A stretch of DNA of 64,000 nt. Origin: Halopenitus persicus (lineage in GTDB: Archaea > Halobacteriota > Halobacteria > Halobacteriales > Haloferacaceae). Location: contig NZ_AP017558.1 in NCBI RefSeq assembly GCF_002355635.1, positions 372,001-436,000 of the forward strand, read 5' to 3'. Shown one piece after another: positions 51,334-59,398 of the stretch. Each line of letters begins with the position of its first letter. The stretch's first letter is position 1. The notes under the pieces are model-generated. The model was not told the origin of the DNA, did not search any database, and saw only the letters and a list, made by a program, of their open reading frames with translations. The position numbers and the translations under genes were made by a program.

Positions 51334-53190
51334 CTAGTCGTCGCCCGGTTGGACGTCCGGTCCCCTGCCCCGTCGTGCGTCGCTGATGTTCGCGTAGCCG
51401 ATCCGAACCAGCGACAGCGCGAGGAAGATCAACACGAGCCCGAGGACGATCTGGACGCCGGCGGAGAGCATCGACCCGATCCCCTCGGCACCGCCCTGCA
51501 CCAGGTTTACGAGGAGGTTCTCGTAGACCGTGATCCAGACCAGTCCGAGGACGGTTATCGTTACCATCAGTGCCATCGGCACGCCGGTGCTGATCAGCTG
51601 CTTGGAGCGGTCCCAGTTGGCGATCCAAACGGTCGCGGTCAGCAGCGCGAGCGCGGCGAGCAGCTGGTTCGCGCCGCCGAACAGCGCCCACAGCGTCGCC
51701 CACTCGCCGGAGATGACGAGCACGTACGCGATCCCGCACTGGAGCACCGGATTGGTGTAGCGCCCGCGGGCGAACGACCCGATGCCGCCCGAGAGGCCGG
51801 TCTCGGTGCCGCTGCCCTGCGTGCCGACGATCTCCTCCATCATATACCGCCCGAGCCGGGCGGCCGTGTCGGTCGAGGTGAGCAGGAAGCTCACGAGCAC
51901 GAGGGCCATGAAGGGCCCGCCGTAGGCCGTCGGAATGCCGAAGCTCGTCAGGATCACACCGCCGCCGGCCGCGAAGTTCGGGAGCGCGCCGCCGATGCCG
52001 CCGCCCGCGGCCGCGCTCGCGCCGCCCGCGATGGCGAGGGTGGCGATCGCCGTCGTCGCGAGCAGTCCCTCCGCGAGCATCCCGCCGTAGCCGATGAGCC
52101 GGGCGTCGCTCTCCTTGTTCAGCTGTTTGGCCGTCGTGCCCGAGGAGACCAGCGAGTGGAACCCGCTGATCGTCCCGCAGGCGATCGTGACGAACAGCAG
52201 GGGGAACAGCGGGTACGGCGCGACCGAGTCGACGCCGAAGAAGCCCTCGAAGGCGTTGATGCTGTCGGCGACCACCAGGGGTTCCGCCGACGTGCCGAGC
52301 AGGGTTCCGACGATGATCGCGAGGAGGGCCCCGCCGACGCCCGCGTACAGCAGGAACGACGAGAGGTAATCGCGGGGCTGCAGGAGCACCCACACCGGAA
52401 GCGCGCTCGCGATCGCGGCGTAGAGCAGTATCACGGGGACCCACGCCGCGGCGTTTCCGTTGAGCGCCGCGGTTCCCGCGCCGGGGATCCACGATCCGGT
52501 GCCGCCGAACAGGACGAGCGTGCCGGCCGGATGGGTTCCTTCGGCCAGCTCGAAGAGCGCGATCGGGTACTGGATCCCGACCCAGACGCCCGCGAACACG
52601 CCGGCGACGAAGACGATCGTGCCGGGAATGAGCGGCCCGTCCATCTGGTAGAGGTAGATCCCGAAGACGATCGCCAGCGCGATGTAGATGACGCTGGCCG
52701 TCGCCGCCTGCGGATAGGCGTTCAGGACGATCCCGACCACGAGCGCGAACACGCCCACGACGAGGATGATCGTCAGGAACGCGAACCACAAGAGCATGTT
52801 CTTGCCGCGCTCGCCGACGTACTCGCCCATGATGTAGCCGATCGACTTCCCCTCGTGTCGGACCGAACTCGACAGCGAGACGAAGTCGTGAACCGCCCCC
52901 ATCAGTGGGTTTCCGATCGCGACCCACGCCAGCGCCGGGAGCCACCCCCAGATGGCCCCGGCGGTGATCGGGCCGACGATCGGCGCCCCGCCGGCGATGC
53001 TCGAAAAGTGGTGCCCGAGCAGGACCGGCTTCTTCGAGGGGACGTATTCCTGTCCGTCATCGTATTTATGTGCCGGCGTCTCACGGTCGTCGTCCAGTTC
53101 AACGAACCGCGCCAGATACCTCGAATACGCGAGGTAGCCGACGGTGAACGTTACGATCGACGCCAGAATGAGCCACAGTACTTGGACCAT
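51334..53190 (-). CDS. cstA: carbon starvation protein A family (CstA/BtsT-like transporter)
   Basis: A 618-residue protein with many membrane segments, starting MVQVLWLILASIVTFTVGYLAY. Family motifs are KPVLLGHHFSSIAGGAPIVGP, GAIWGWLPALAWVAIGNPLMGAVHDF, IACGTISGFHSLVSSGTTAKQL and LTSTDTAARLGRYMMEEI. CstA relatives import pyruvate or peptides. I prefer this ATG because a strong Shine-Dalgarno (AAGGAGGAT) lies just before it; the longer in-frame GTG would place that element in the coding sequence. Confidence 0.95.
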   Translation of the reverse strand: MVQVLWLILASIVTFTVGYLAYSRYLARFVELDDDRETPAHKYDDGQEYVPSKKPVLLGHHFSSIAGGAPIVGPITAGAIWGWLPALAWVAIGNPLMGAVHDFVSLSSSVRHEGKSIGYIMGEYVGERGKNMLLWFAFLTIILVVGVFALVVGIVLNAYPQAATASVIYIALAIVFGIYLYQMDGPLIPGTIVFVAGVFAGVWVGIQYPIALFELAEGTHPAGTLVLFGGTGSWIPGAGTAALNGNAAAWVPVILLYAAIASALPVWVLLQPRDYLSSFLLYAGVGGALLAIIVGTLLGTSAEPLVVADSINAFEGFFGVDSVAPYPLFPLLFVTIACGTISGFHSLVSSGTTAKQLNKESDARLIGYGGMLAEGLLATTAIATLAIAGGASAAAGGGIGGALPNFAAGGGVILTSFGIPTAYGGPFMALVLVSFLLTSTDTAARLGRYMMEEIVGTQGSGTETGLSGGIGSFARGRYTNPVLQCGIAYVLVISGEWATLWALFGGANQLLAALALLTATVWIANWDRSKQLISTGVPMALMVTITVLGLVWITVYENLLVNLVQGGAEGIGSMLSAGVQIVLGLVLIFLALSLVRIGYANISDARRGRGPDVQPGDD

Positions 53191-53193
53191 TGT

Positions 53194-53201
53194 ATCCTCC
53201 T
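53194..53201 (-). promoter_or_regulatory. strong Shine-Dalgarno that decides the cstA start
   Basis: On the minus strand AAGGAGGA ends about 4 nt before the ATG at 53190. A complete anti-SD match is unusual in this mainly leaderless window. A TATA-like region (ATTAAGTAATTTTTC) lies about 25-40 nt further upstream. Confidence 0.7.
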
Positions 53202-53320
53202 TCACGGATTATGAGAAAAATTACTTAATGATTGTGGTATCTGTGAACTGGTTACACGTGTGGTGTGGAACCAACCCATACTAACTGGAGCACACGACCC
53301 ACCGCCGTGGAATACGTGCG

Positions 53321-53400
53321 AACCACCGTGAGAGACGAAGAACCACCGTGAGAGACGAAGAACCACCGTGAGAGACGAAGAACCACCGTGAGAGACGAAA
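53321..53400 (+). repeat. 20-bp perfect tandem array between arsA-like gene and cstA (4 copies)
   Basis: Four units at 53321, 53341, 53361 and 53381, each reading AACCACCGTGAGAGACGAAG or differing in one final base. It lies about 35 bp after the stop of the ArsA-like gene (minus strand). Confidence 0.95.
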
Positions 53401-53434
53401 CCGCTACGCGCGATCGAACGCCATCGGGCTGGAA

Positions 53435-54409
53435 TTAGTCGGTTGTCGGGGCATCCGGCGCCGTCTCGATCGCGATCTCCTCGGCGATCTCGGCGAGGAG
53501 ATCGCCTTTGATCTCGGAGACGCGTTGTTGGAGCACCGCGACGACCGGCTCGTCGAACTCCTCGCGGATCCGATCGAGTCGTCGTCGGTCGGTTTGGTGC
53601 CGTTCCCGGAGATACGTCGCCCCGATCCCCGTCTCGTCCGGGTCGGGCTCCGGCGCCACCTTGTTGACGATCAGCCCGCCGACGCCGAGTCCGGCCTCCG
53701 AGAGGTCCGCGATCGCACGGTGGGACTCCTCGATCGAGAGGTCGTCGGGGTTCAACACCAGGTAGAAGGCGGCCTCCTCGCGGAGGACGCGTCCCGCGAA
53801 CTCGAAGGTCTCCTTGCGGTCGGTCAGTCGCTCGATGATCGGGTCGTTCGCGAGCTTCTCGCGGGCCTCGGCGTCCCCGATCGCGGCCTTCTCGAAGAGG
53901 TCGACGCTCTCGCGCCGTTTGGCCATCAGCCGATCGATCCACGACTCGAGGAACTCCGGCAGCGCCAGCAGCCGGAGGGTCCCGCCCGTCGGCGAGGTGT
54001 CGAATATCACCCGGTCGTAGTCCTCGCTGTTTCGCATCACGTCGATGAACCGGTCGAACAGCGCCGCCTCGTAGGCACCCGGCGTCCGGTGGGCGAGCTC
54101 GATCTGGCGGTCGATCTCGTTGACGATCGCCGGGCTCACCTGGTCGCTCATCGCCGACCGGATCTCCGCCATATGGCGCTTGATCTCGGCGTCGGGGTCG
54201 ATCTCCATCGCAAACAGGTTGTCGTGTCCCGCCACCGCCTCCGGTTCGTCGCCGAACCGTTGGTCGAAGACGTCGGAGGTGCTGTGTGCCGGATCGGTGG
54301 ACACGAGGAGGGTATTGAGCCCGTCACGCGCACACCGCAGGCCGTAGGCGCTCGAGACGGTCGTCTTGCCGACGCCGCCTTTGCCCCCGAAGAAGACGAA
54401 CTTGCGCAT
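53435..54409 (-). CDS. ArsA/GET3-like ATPase
   Basis: A 324-residue P-loop ATPase of the ArsA/Get3 family. The deviant Walker A is GGKGGVGKTT (8-17), the A motif is VSTDPAHSTSDVFDQRF, and the switch II region is VIFDTSPTGGTLRLLALPE. There is one ATPase domain, as in Get3-type proteins that dimerise. No arsenic genes are near. Its start overlaps the stop of a 98-residue gene, so both act together; targeting of membrane proteins is possible but not shown. Confidence 0.92.
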   Translation of the reverse strand: MRKFVFFGGKGGVGKTTVSSAYGLRCARDGLNTLLVSTDPAHSTSDVFDQRFGDEPEAVAGHDNLFAMEIDPDAEIKRHMAEIRSAMSDQVSPAIVNEIDRQIELAHRTPGAYEAALFDRFIDVMRNSEDYDRVIFDTSPTGGTLRLLALPEFLESWIDRLMAKRRESVDLFEKAAIGDAEAREKLANDPIIERLTDRKETFEFAGRVLREEAAFYLVLNPDDLSIEESHRAIADLSEAGLGVGGLIVNKVAPEPDPDETGIGATYLRERHQTDRRRLDRIREEFDEPVVAVLQQRVSEIKGDLLAEIAEEIAIETAPDAPTTD

Positions 54410-54705
54410 CAGAAGTGGTACTGTTGGCCCTTGCGTTCGATCAGCGACTGTCGGTCCCACATCCGCCGCTCCCAGGCGACGAACTCGTCGGTGAGGTACG
54501 GGAGCAGCTCCGCCGTGTAGTAGGAGACGGGGCTGGGGATGCCGAAGGCGTCGGCGAAACAGGCGAACATGAACACGTCCGCCGCGTCCTCGGCCTCCTT
54601 CTCGATCTTCTCGAAGGACGGGTGCTCGATCATCCCGTGATAGAGTCCGTGCAGCCACTCCTCGAGGAGCTCGCGGAACGCCTCGATGCGCTCGTGAAGG
54701 GTCAT
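54409..54705 (-). CDS. ArsA-linked conserved protein, 98 aa
   Basis: A 98-residue helical protein starting MTLHERIEAFRELLEEWLHGLYHG with aromatic-rich segments (FMFACFADAFGIPSPVSYYTAELLPYLTDEF). The stop overlaps the ArsA-like start by one base (TGATG), so expression is coupled. A perfect-looking Shine-Dalgarno (GGAGGTG) lies about 10 nt upstream. I take it as the partner or cargo adaptor of the ATPase, an inference from gene coupling only. Confidence 0.7.
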   Translation of the reverse strand: MTLHERIEAFRELLEEWLHGLYHGMIEHPSFEKIEKEAEDAADVFMFACFADAFGIPSPVSYYTAELLPYLTDEFVAWERRMWDRQSLIERKGQQYHF

Positions 54706-54715
54706 TTCCCGGCCA

Positions 54716-54722
54716 CACCTCC
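54716..54722 (-). promoter_or_regulatory. strong Shine-Dalgarno of the ArsA-linked operon
   Basis: On the minus strand GGAGGTG is placed about 10 nt before the ATG at 54705. A TATA-like CGTTTATTG lies at about 54764-54772, so the mRNA should have a leader. Confidence 0.6.
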
Positions 54723-54846
54723 GGTTTCGTTCGGAATCACACCGGAGCTATCACGGTGAGTTCAATAAACGTTTGTGTCGGATCCACATGCCAAGGTAGG
54801 GATACTCGGCCCGTCCCGTCCGGTCAGATCGTCCTTCCGGGTCCCC

Positions 54847-54927
54847 CGGCCGACCGCAACCGGCAACCCAGCCCGGCCGACCGCAACCGGCAACCCAGCC
54901 CGACCGACCGCAACCATCAACCCGGAC
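54847..54927 (+). repeat. 27-bp tandem array upstream of cobB (3 copies)
   Basis: Units start at 54847, 54874 and 54901, sharing CGACCGCAACCGGCAACCCA in the first two. The reading frame continuing into cobB stays open across it, so an N-terminally extended CobB cannot be fully excluded. I place it outside because the next ATG opens the domain. Confidence 0.88.
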
Positions 54928-54944
54928 CGGGCGAACACATCCAT

Positions 54945-56492
54945 ATGAACGATCGTACCACCACGACCGCCGGCGGTTCCGCACCGGGCGCCGACGGTCC
55001 CACCCAGGGGTTCGTCCTCGCCGGGACCGCCTCGGGGGTCGGCAAGACGGTCGCGACCCTCGCGGTTCTGCAGGCCCTCGAGGACGCCGGCCACGAGCCG
55101 GTCGCGGCCAAGGCCGGTCCCGACTTCATCGATCCGAGCCACCACGCCGTGGTGACCGGCTCACCGTCGCGAACCCTCGACACCTGGATGCAGGGAGTCG
55201 ACGGGGTTCGCCGCTCGATCGCCCGGTCCGCGGGCGATTTCGTCGTGGTGGAGGGGATGATGGGGCTCTACGACGGCAGCGTGACCTCGACCGCCGCGAC
55301 CGCGGCGGCGCTCGACCTCCCGGTCGTCCTCGTCGTCGACGCCAGCGCGGGGATGCAAAGCGTCGGCGCGACCGCGCTCGGATTTCGCGAGTACGCGGCA
55401 CACACCCCTCTTCCCGAGGACGCTCGGACCGACTTCGACGGCGATCCGCCGTCTCTCGACGTCGTCGGCGTCCTCGCCCAACGCGCCCACGGCGGACGGC
55501 ACGCCGAGGGGATCCGGGAGTCGCTGCCCGACGGGATCGCCTTTGTGGGCCGGATCCCGCCGACCGAGGAGCTCGAGATCCCGGACCGCCACCTGGGGCT
55601 CCGGATGGGCGACGAGGCGCCGATCGATCCGGCGACGATCGCGGACGCCGCCGGGGCGATCGACGTCGAGGCGCTCCGGGACGTCGCCGGGCCGCCGGCA
55701 CGGCCCGCGTCGGGCCCGAACGGGGCTTCGGGATCGGACCGAATTGCGGGGTCGGACCGAGTCGCGGGGTCGGACCGAGTCGCGGAAGCGGATGCGGGAA
55801 CGGACGCGGGATCGAGTGACGGGCACCGACCGACGGTCGCGGTCGCCCAAGACGCCGCGTTCCGGTTCGTCTATCCGGCGGTTCGCGAGCGGCTCGCCGC
55901 CCTGGCCGCCGTCGAGCCCTTCGCGCCGGTCGCGGGCGAGGATCTTCCCGCGTGCGACGCGGTCTACCTCCCCGGCGGCTATCCGGAGCTGCACGCGGAT
56001 GCGCTCGCGGACTCGCCCGCCCTGTCGACGATCGCGGACCGGGCGGCGGAGGGGCTCCCGATCCTCGGCGAGTGCGGCGGGCTGATGGCGCTGTCGGAGT
56101 CGCTCACCACGACGGCGGGCGACACCCACGAAATGGCCGGCGTGTTGCCGGGCGCGGTCCGAATGCGTGACCGCTACCAGGCGCTCGACCACGTCGATCT
56201 TCACGCGCGGCGCGACACGCCGGCGGCGACCGCGGGGGAGACCCATCGCGGCCACGAGTTCCACTACTCCTCGCACGCGCTCGCCGGGACGGCGGCGACG
56301 GCCTCCAGCGGGGACGCCGCCGTCGATCCCGACACCGACGCCCGGTTCGCCTTCGACGTCCGGCGCGGCGAGGGGATCGACGGCGACCACGACGGGCTGA
56401 CGACGTACCGCACGGTCGGGACGTACGCCCACCGGCACGCCGATTCGGGGATGATCGACCGGCTCGTGGCGGCGGCTCGCGGCCAGGAGTGA
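54945..56492 (+). CDS. cobB: cobyrinic acid a,c-diamide synthase (CobB/CbiA)
   Basis: A 515-residue amidotransferase that converts two carboxyls of the corrin ring to amides with glutamine and ATP. The P-loop is AGTASGVGKT (26-35), followed by AAKAGPDFIDPSHHA and VVEGMMGLYDG. The C-terminal class I glutaminase domain has the nucleophile Cys377 in LGECGGLMAL and the motif RGHEFHYSSHAL. A 18-bp array encodes GSDR(I/V)A units in the linker between domains, which makes it longer than usual. Cobamide genes are dispersed in this window (cobT at 30.5 kb). Confidence 0.94.
   Translation: MNDRTTTTAGGSAPGADGPTQGFVLAGTASGVGKTVATLAVLQALEDAGHEPVAAKAGPDFIDPSHHAVVTGSPSRTLDTWMQGVDGVRRSIARSAGDFVVVEGMMGLYDGSVTSTAATAAALDLPVVLVVDASAGMQSVGATALGFREYAAHTPLPEDARTDFDGDPPSLDVVGVLAQRAHGGRHAEGIRESLPDGIAFVGRIPPTEELEIPDRHLGLRMGDEAPIDPATIADAAGAIDVEALRDVAGPPARPASGPNGASGSDRIAGSDRVAGSDRVAEADAGTDAGSSDGHRPTVAVAQDAAFRFVYPAVRERLAALAAVEPFAPVAGEDLPACDAVYLPGGYPELHADALADSPALSTIADRAAEGLPILGECGGLMALSESLTTTAGDTHEMAGVLPGAVRMRDRYQALDHVDLHARRDTPAATAGETHRGHEFHYSSHALAGTAATASSGDAAVDPDTDARFAFDVRRGEGIDGDHDGLTTYRTVGTYAHRHADSGMIDRLVAAARGQE
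55731..55790 (+). repeat. 18-bp tandem array inside cobB (about 3.3 copies)
   Basis: Units begin at 55731, 55749 and 55767 and read GGGTCGGACCGAGTCGCG or close. They encode GSDRVA in the interdomain linker and keep the frame. Confidence 0.9.
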
Positions 56493-56576
56493 TCCGGCCG
56501 GGAACGGCGGCTCGGGCGCCGGGATTGCACCACGGGAGGGGAAGGCTATTTGAGGACCTCCCACGAGGATACACCC

Positions 56577-58280
56577 ATGCTTCACGCGGAGGGCCCCCTG
56601 CTCACGATCGATATGACCGACCGGTCGGCGACCCGGACGCCGATCGACGACGTTCTCGAGGCGTTCATCGGCGGGCGCGGCGTCGCGACCGCGCTCGCGC
56701 ACGACCGGATCCCGTTCGACGCCGACCCGTTCGGGCCGGAGAACCGCGCGTACCTGGCGACCGGCCCGCTCCAGCTGTCGACCACCTCCTTCACCGGGCG
56801 GCTCTCGATGACCGGCCTGTCACCGCTGACCGACGGGCTGGTCTCGACCAATGCCGGCGGCTACCTCTCCCGGGAGTTCGCCGGGACCGGGATCTCTGCG
56901 CTCGAGGTGACGGGGGCGAGCGACGAGCTCCTGATCGCCCACGTCACCGACGAGGGGGTCGAGTTCGAGCCGGTTCCCGAACTCGCCGGCGCTCCCGTGC
57001 CCGAGGTCTCCGACCACGTCGCCGAGACGCGGGATCTGGGTCCCGAGAATTGCATCGCGATCGGTCCAGCCGGCGAGAACCGGGTCCGCTTCGCATCCGT
57101 GATGACCTTCGACTCCCGGGCGTTCGGCCGCGGCGGGCTCGGCGCCGTCCTCGGCTCGAAGAACCTCAAGGCGGTCACCTTCGAGGGCGGTTCGGCGCCG
57201 GAGATCGAAATCCCCGACCCGCCCGAGATGGAGATCCATCGGGAGGCCGCCACCTCGGACGACCTGATGCGGCGGCAGGGGACCACCGGCAACACGGAGT
57301 TCATCAACGAGAACTTCTCGCTGCCGACGCGCTACTTCTCGGAGTACGAGTTCGAGTCCGCGGCCGGCATCGGCGGGGACGCCGTCGAGGAGAAGAAGTA
57401 CAAGAAGGGCGCCTGTTCCCAGTGTGCGTACGCCTGCAAGCTTCCGACCCGCGACGAGGAGACGGGCGTCGAGACGGAGGGACCGGAGTTCGAGACGGTC
57501 TACGCTTTCGGATCGAGCCAGGGCGTCGGCGACGTCGTCGACGTGATGCGGGCCAACGAGCTCTGTGACCGGTTCGGGCTGGACACCATCTCCGCCGGCG
57601 TCACGGTCGCGGCCTACCTCGCCAGCGAGGACGAGTTCGGGAACGCCGAGCTGGCCCGCGAGATGACCGAGAAGATCGCCTACCGCGAGGGGATCGGCGA
57701 CGACCTCGCCGAGGGCGTCCACCGCGTCCACGAGCAGCTCGGCGTCGACGACTACACGGTCAAGGGGATGGAGTTCGCCGCCCACGACGGCCGCGTGCTC
57801 CACGGGCAGGGCCTCTCGTACGCGGTCGCGAACCGGGGCGCGGACCACATGTACGGCGGGCTGCTTTCCCCCGAGTACGCCGGAGAGATCGACCCCGAGG
57901 GGACGCTCGGCAAGGCCGAGCTCCTCGTCGAACACGAGAACCGCAACGCGATCCGTGACTCGGCGATCATCTGTGCCTTCTCCAGCAGCCACATCACCGA
58001 CGAGCGCCTCGCCGCGCTGCTTGAGACCGACTACGAGGAGCTGCTCGCGGTCGGCGCGCGGACGATCGAGCGCGAGCGCCATTTCAACAATCGCCGCGGG
58101 ATGGCCGCCGACGCCGATGACCTCCCCTACGAGATCCCGGACCTGGAGGCCGCGATCCAGGAGTACTACGAGGCGCGGGGGCTGCGCGAGGACGGGACGA
58201 TCCCCGACGACCGGATCGAGCCGATCGCGGCCGACCTGGGCACCGGCGACGGGACCGCGGCCTCGCCGGCCGACGACTGA
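56577..58280 (+). CDS. aldehyde ferredoxin oxidoreductase family tungsten/molybdenum enzyme
   Basis: A 567-residue AOR family enzyme that oxidises aldehydes with ferredoxin, using a tungstopterin and a 4Fe-4S cluster. The N-terminal domain has FIGGRGVATALAHDRIPFDADPFGPENR and GRLSMTGLSPLTDGLVSTNAGGYLS. Cluster ligands are Cys280, Cys283, Cys287 (CSQCAYAC) and Cys466 (SAIICAFSS). I chose the ATG at 56577 because the earlier one at 56550 adds a stretch outside the family alignment. The substrate is not evident. It is 84 bp after cobB. Confidence 0.92.
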   Translation: MLHAEGPLLTIDMTDRSATRTPIDDVLEAFIGGRGVATALAHDRIPFDADPFGPENRAYLATGPLQLSTTSFTGRLSMTGLSPLTDGLVSTNAGGYLSREFAGTGISALEVTGASDELLIAHVTDEGVEFEPVPELAGAPVPEVSDHVAETRDLGPENCIAIGPAGENRVRFASVMTFDSRAFGRGGLGAVLGSKNLKAVTFEGGSAPEIEIPDPPEMEIHREAATSDDLMRRQGTTGNTEFINENFSLPTRYFSEYEFESAAGIGGDAVEEKKYKKGACSQCAYACKLPTRDEETGVETEGPEFETVYAFGSSQGVGDVVDVMRANELCDRFGLDTISAGVTVAAYLASEDEFGNAELAREMTEKIAYREGIGDDLAEGVHRVHEQLGVDDYTVKGMEFAAHDGRVLHGQGLSYAVANRGADHMYGGLLSPEYAGEIDPEGTLGKAELLVEHENRNAIRDSAIICAFSSSHITDERLAALLETDYEELLAVGARTIERERHFNNRRGMAADADDLPYEIPDLEAAIQEYYEARGLREDGTIPDDRIEPIAADLGTGDGTAASPADD

Positions 58281-58329
58281 TCGGGAGCGCCGGCCGGCCG
58301 GTGATCGATCGCCCCCGACGGTCGTCGCT

Positions 58330-58374
58330 TATAAATCGTGGCTGTGGAGACTACAGCGGGTTTAACGATTTATA
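58330..58374. promoter_or_regulatory. 10-bp perfect inverted repeat at the left edge of the accessory island
   Basis: TATAAATCGT (58330-58339) and ACGATTTATA (58365-58374) form perfect arms with 25 nt between. It lies between the oxidoreductase gene and the toxin gene. It could be two opposed TATA elements, an operator or an insertion junction mark; nothing decides. Confidence 0.5.
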
Positions 58375-58411
58375 GGCTCTAATCAGGCGTTTCGACCCCC
58401 GAGCAAGCCCG

Positions 58412-58918
58412 TCATCGATACTCCGAAATCGTTCGATGCGGGACGTAGTAGCTAACCTCATCGATCCACGTCGATAGCCACTCATCAGCAGTCGCTTCAT
58501 CGATTTTCCCAGCATCGATTGCAGCCAACAGAACCCCAACCGACCCGACAACGGTCACGCCTTGGTCTTTCGCAAACGATCGGGCGTCTCCGTCGTCAGT
58601 TAGCAGTCGACCGTCGTGTGCGTCGGCGAGGGCGAACGCCTGTGCTTCCCCGGGATCGAGATGCCCACCAACAACGGCTTCTCTGTTTGCGACAGTATCC
58701 GAAATCGTCGCGACTGGGATTTCGTCATCAAGCGTATCGAGTGCTTCCTGGAGATATGGGTGGTTATCAACGCCGTGTTCGAGTTCCTCACCAACGACTG
58801 GTACCGTACAGATTCCGGAGAGGTCAGCAACTACCCACAGCTGATCGATGTACGCAAAATTCGAGAGGACAGTCGTGTTCAAGACGCTCGGGTTCGCTGG
58901 GAGATCGGCACCTGTCAT
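58412..58918 (-). CDS. PIN-like nuclease toxin (DUF3368-type)
   Basis: A 168-residue protein with VLNTTVLSNFAYIDQLW at the N-terminus (11-27), a mid acidic motif (GEELEHGV), LDPGEAQAFALAD and LLTDDGDARSFAKDQGV. These are the PIN-domain motifs, but the first acidic residue of the common D-T-s motif is Asn14 here, as in the DUF3368 group. Such proteins are predicted RNases paired with UPF0175 antitoxins. Its start overlaps the antitoxin stop by 4 bp. GC is visibly lower than in the rest of the window, suggesting lateral transfer. Confidence 0.85.
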   Translation of the reverse strand: MTGADLPANPSVLNTTVLSNFAYIDQLWVVADLSGICTVPVVGEELEHGVDNHPYLQEALDTLDDEIPVATISDTVANREAVVGGHLDPGEAQAFALADAHDGRLLTDDGDARSFAKDQGVTVVGSVGVLLAAIDAGKIDEATADEWLSTWIDEVSYYVPHRTISEYR

Positions 58919-59283
58919 TTAGTACGTGACTCTCCATCAGACGAGTCCTCATCATCGAATTCGAGTTCGCGTGCTGCCTCTACCTCGTAGGCTGCGTCAT
59001 CTTCGTCAACGAGCCCGAGACGGAGTTCAACACCGTGCTCACGGAGGATATCACGCATCGTCCAGCGGTCGACAGCAGCGAGTCTCGCAGCATCACCGAG
59101 CGTGATCCGCTCGCGTTCGTAGAGGGCGACCGCAGCTGCAATACGTTCGTTCTCGTGGTCCTCGAAGTATTCACGCACGAACTCGCGCAACGCATCGCTC
59201 TTGCCCCCGAACACACCAGCCTCGACAGCACCCTCAATGAGGAGGTCGAGGTCATCCGGGTAGGAGCCGGTAATTCGTGCCAT
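58915..59283 (-). CDS. UPF0175-type antitoxin with N-terminal ribbon-helix-helix-like segment
   Basis: A 122-residue protein. The first part (MARITGSYPDDLDLLIEGAVEAGVFG-GKSDALREFVREYFEDH) resembles a ribbon-helix-helix DNA-binding segment. The second (ERERITLGDAARLAAVDRWTMRDILREHGVELRLG) is the UPF0175 domain, followed by an acidic tail. It is the first gene of the pair with the PIN-like toxin. A TATA box (CATAAATAG on the minus strand, about 59312-59320) lies about 30 nt upstream. Confidence 0.85.
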   Translation of the reverse strand: MARITGSYPDDLDLLIEGAVEAGVFGGKSDALREFVREYFEDHENERIAAAVALYERERITLGDAARLAAVDRWTMRDILREHGVELRLGLVDEDDAAYEVEAARELEFDDEDSSDGESRTK

Positions 59284-59398
59284 CGTTCCATCCGAGACTA
59301 CGACTTCATACTATTTATGAACTACGCCAGACTGCCATATGCATTGAGAAGGCCGGTCGCAACTATTGTAGAAACCGACGCGGCCCTTCAGCACTCGG

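Noticed and set aside
54756-54944. N-terminally extended CobB starting at a GTG at 54756
   Set aside because: The extension is made of the 27-bp array and AT-rich promoter sequence; the CobB domain starts after the ATG at 54945. Not fully excluded.
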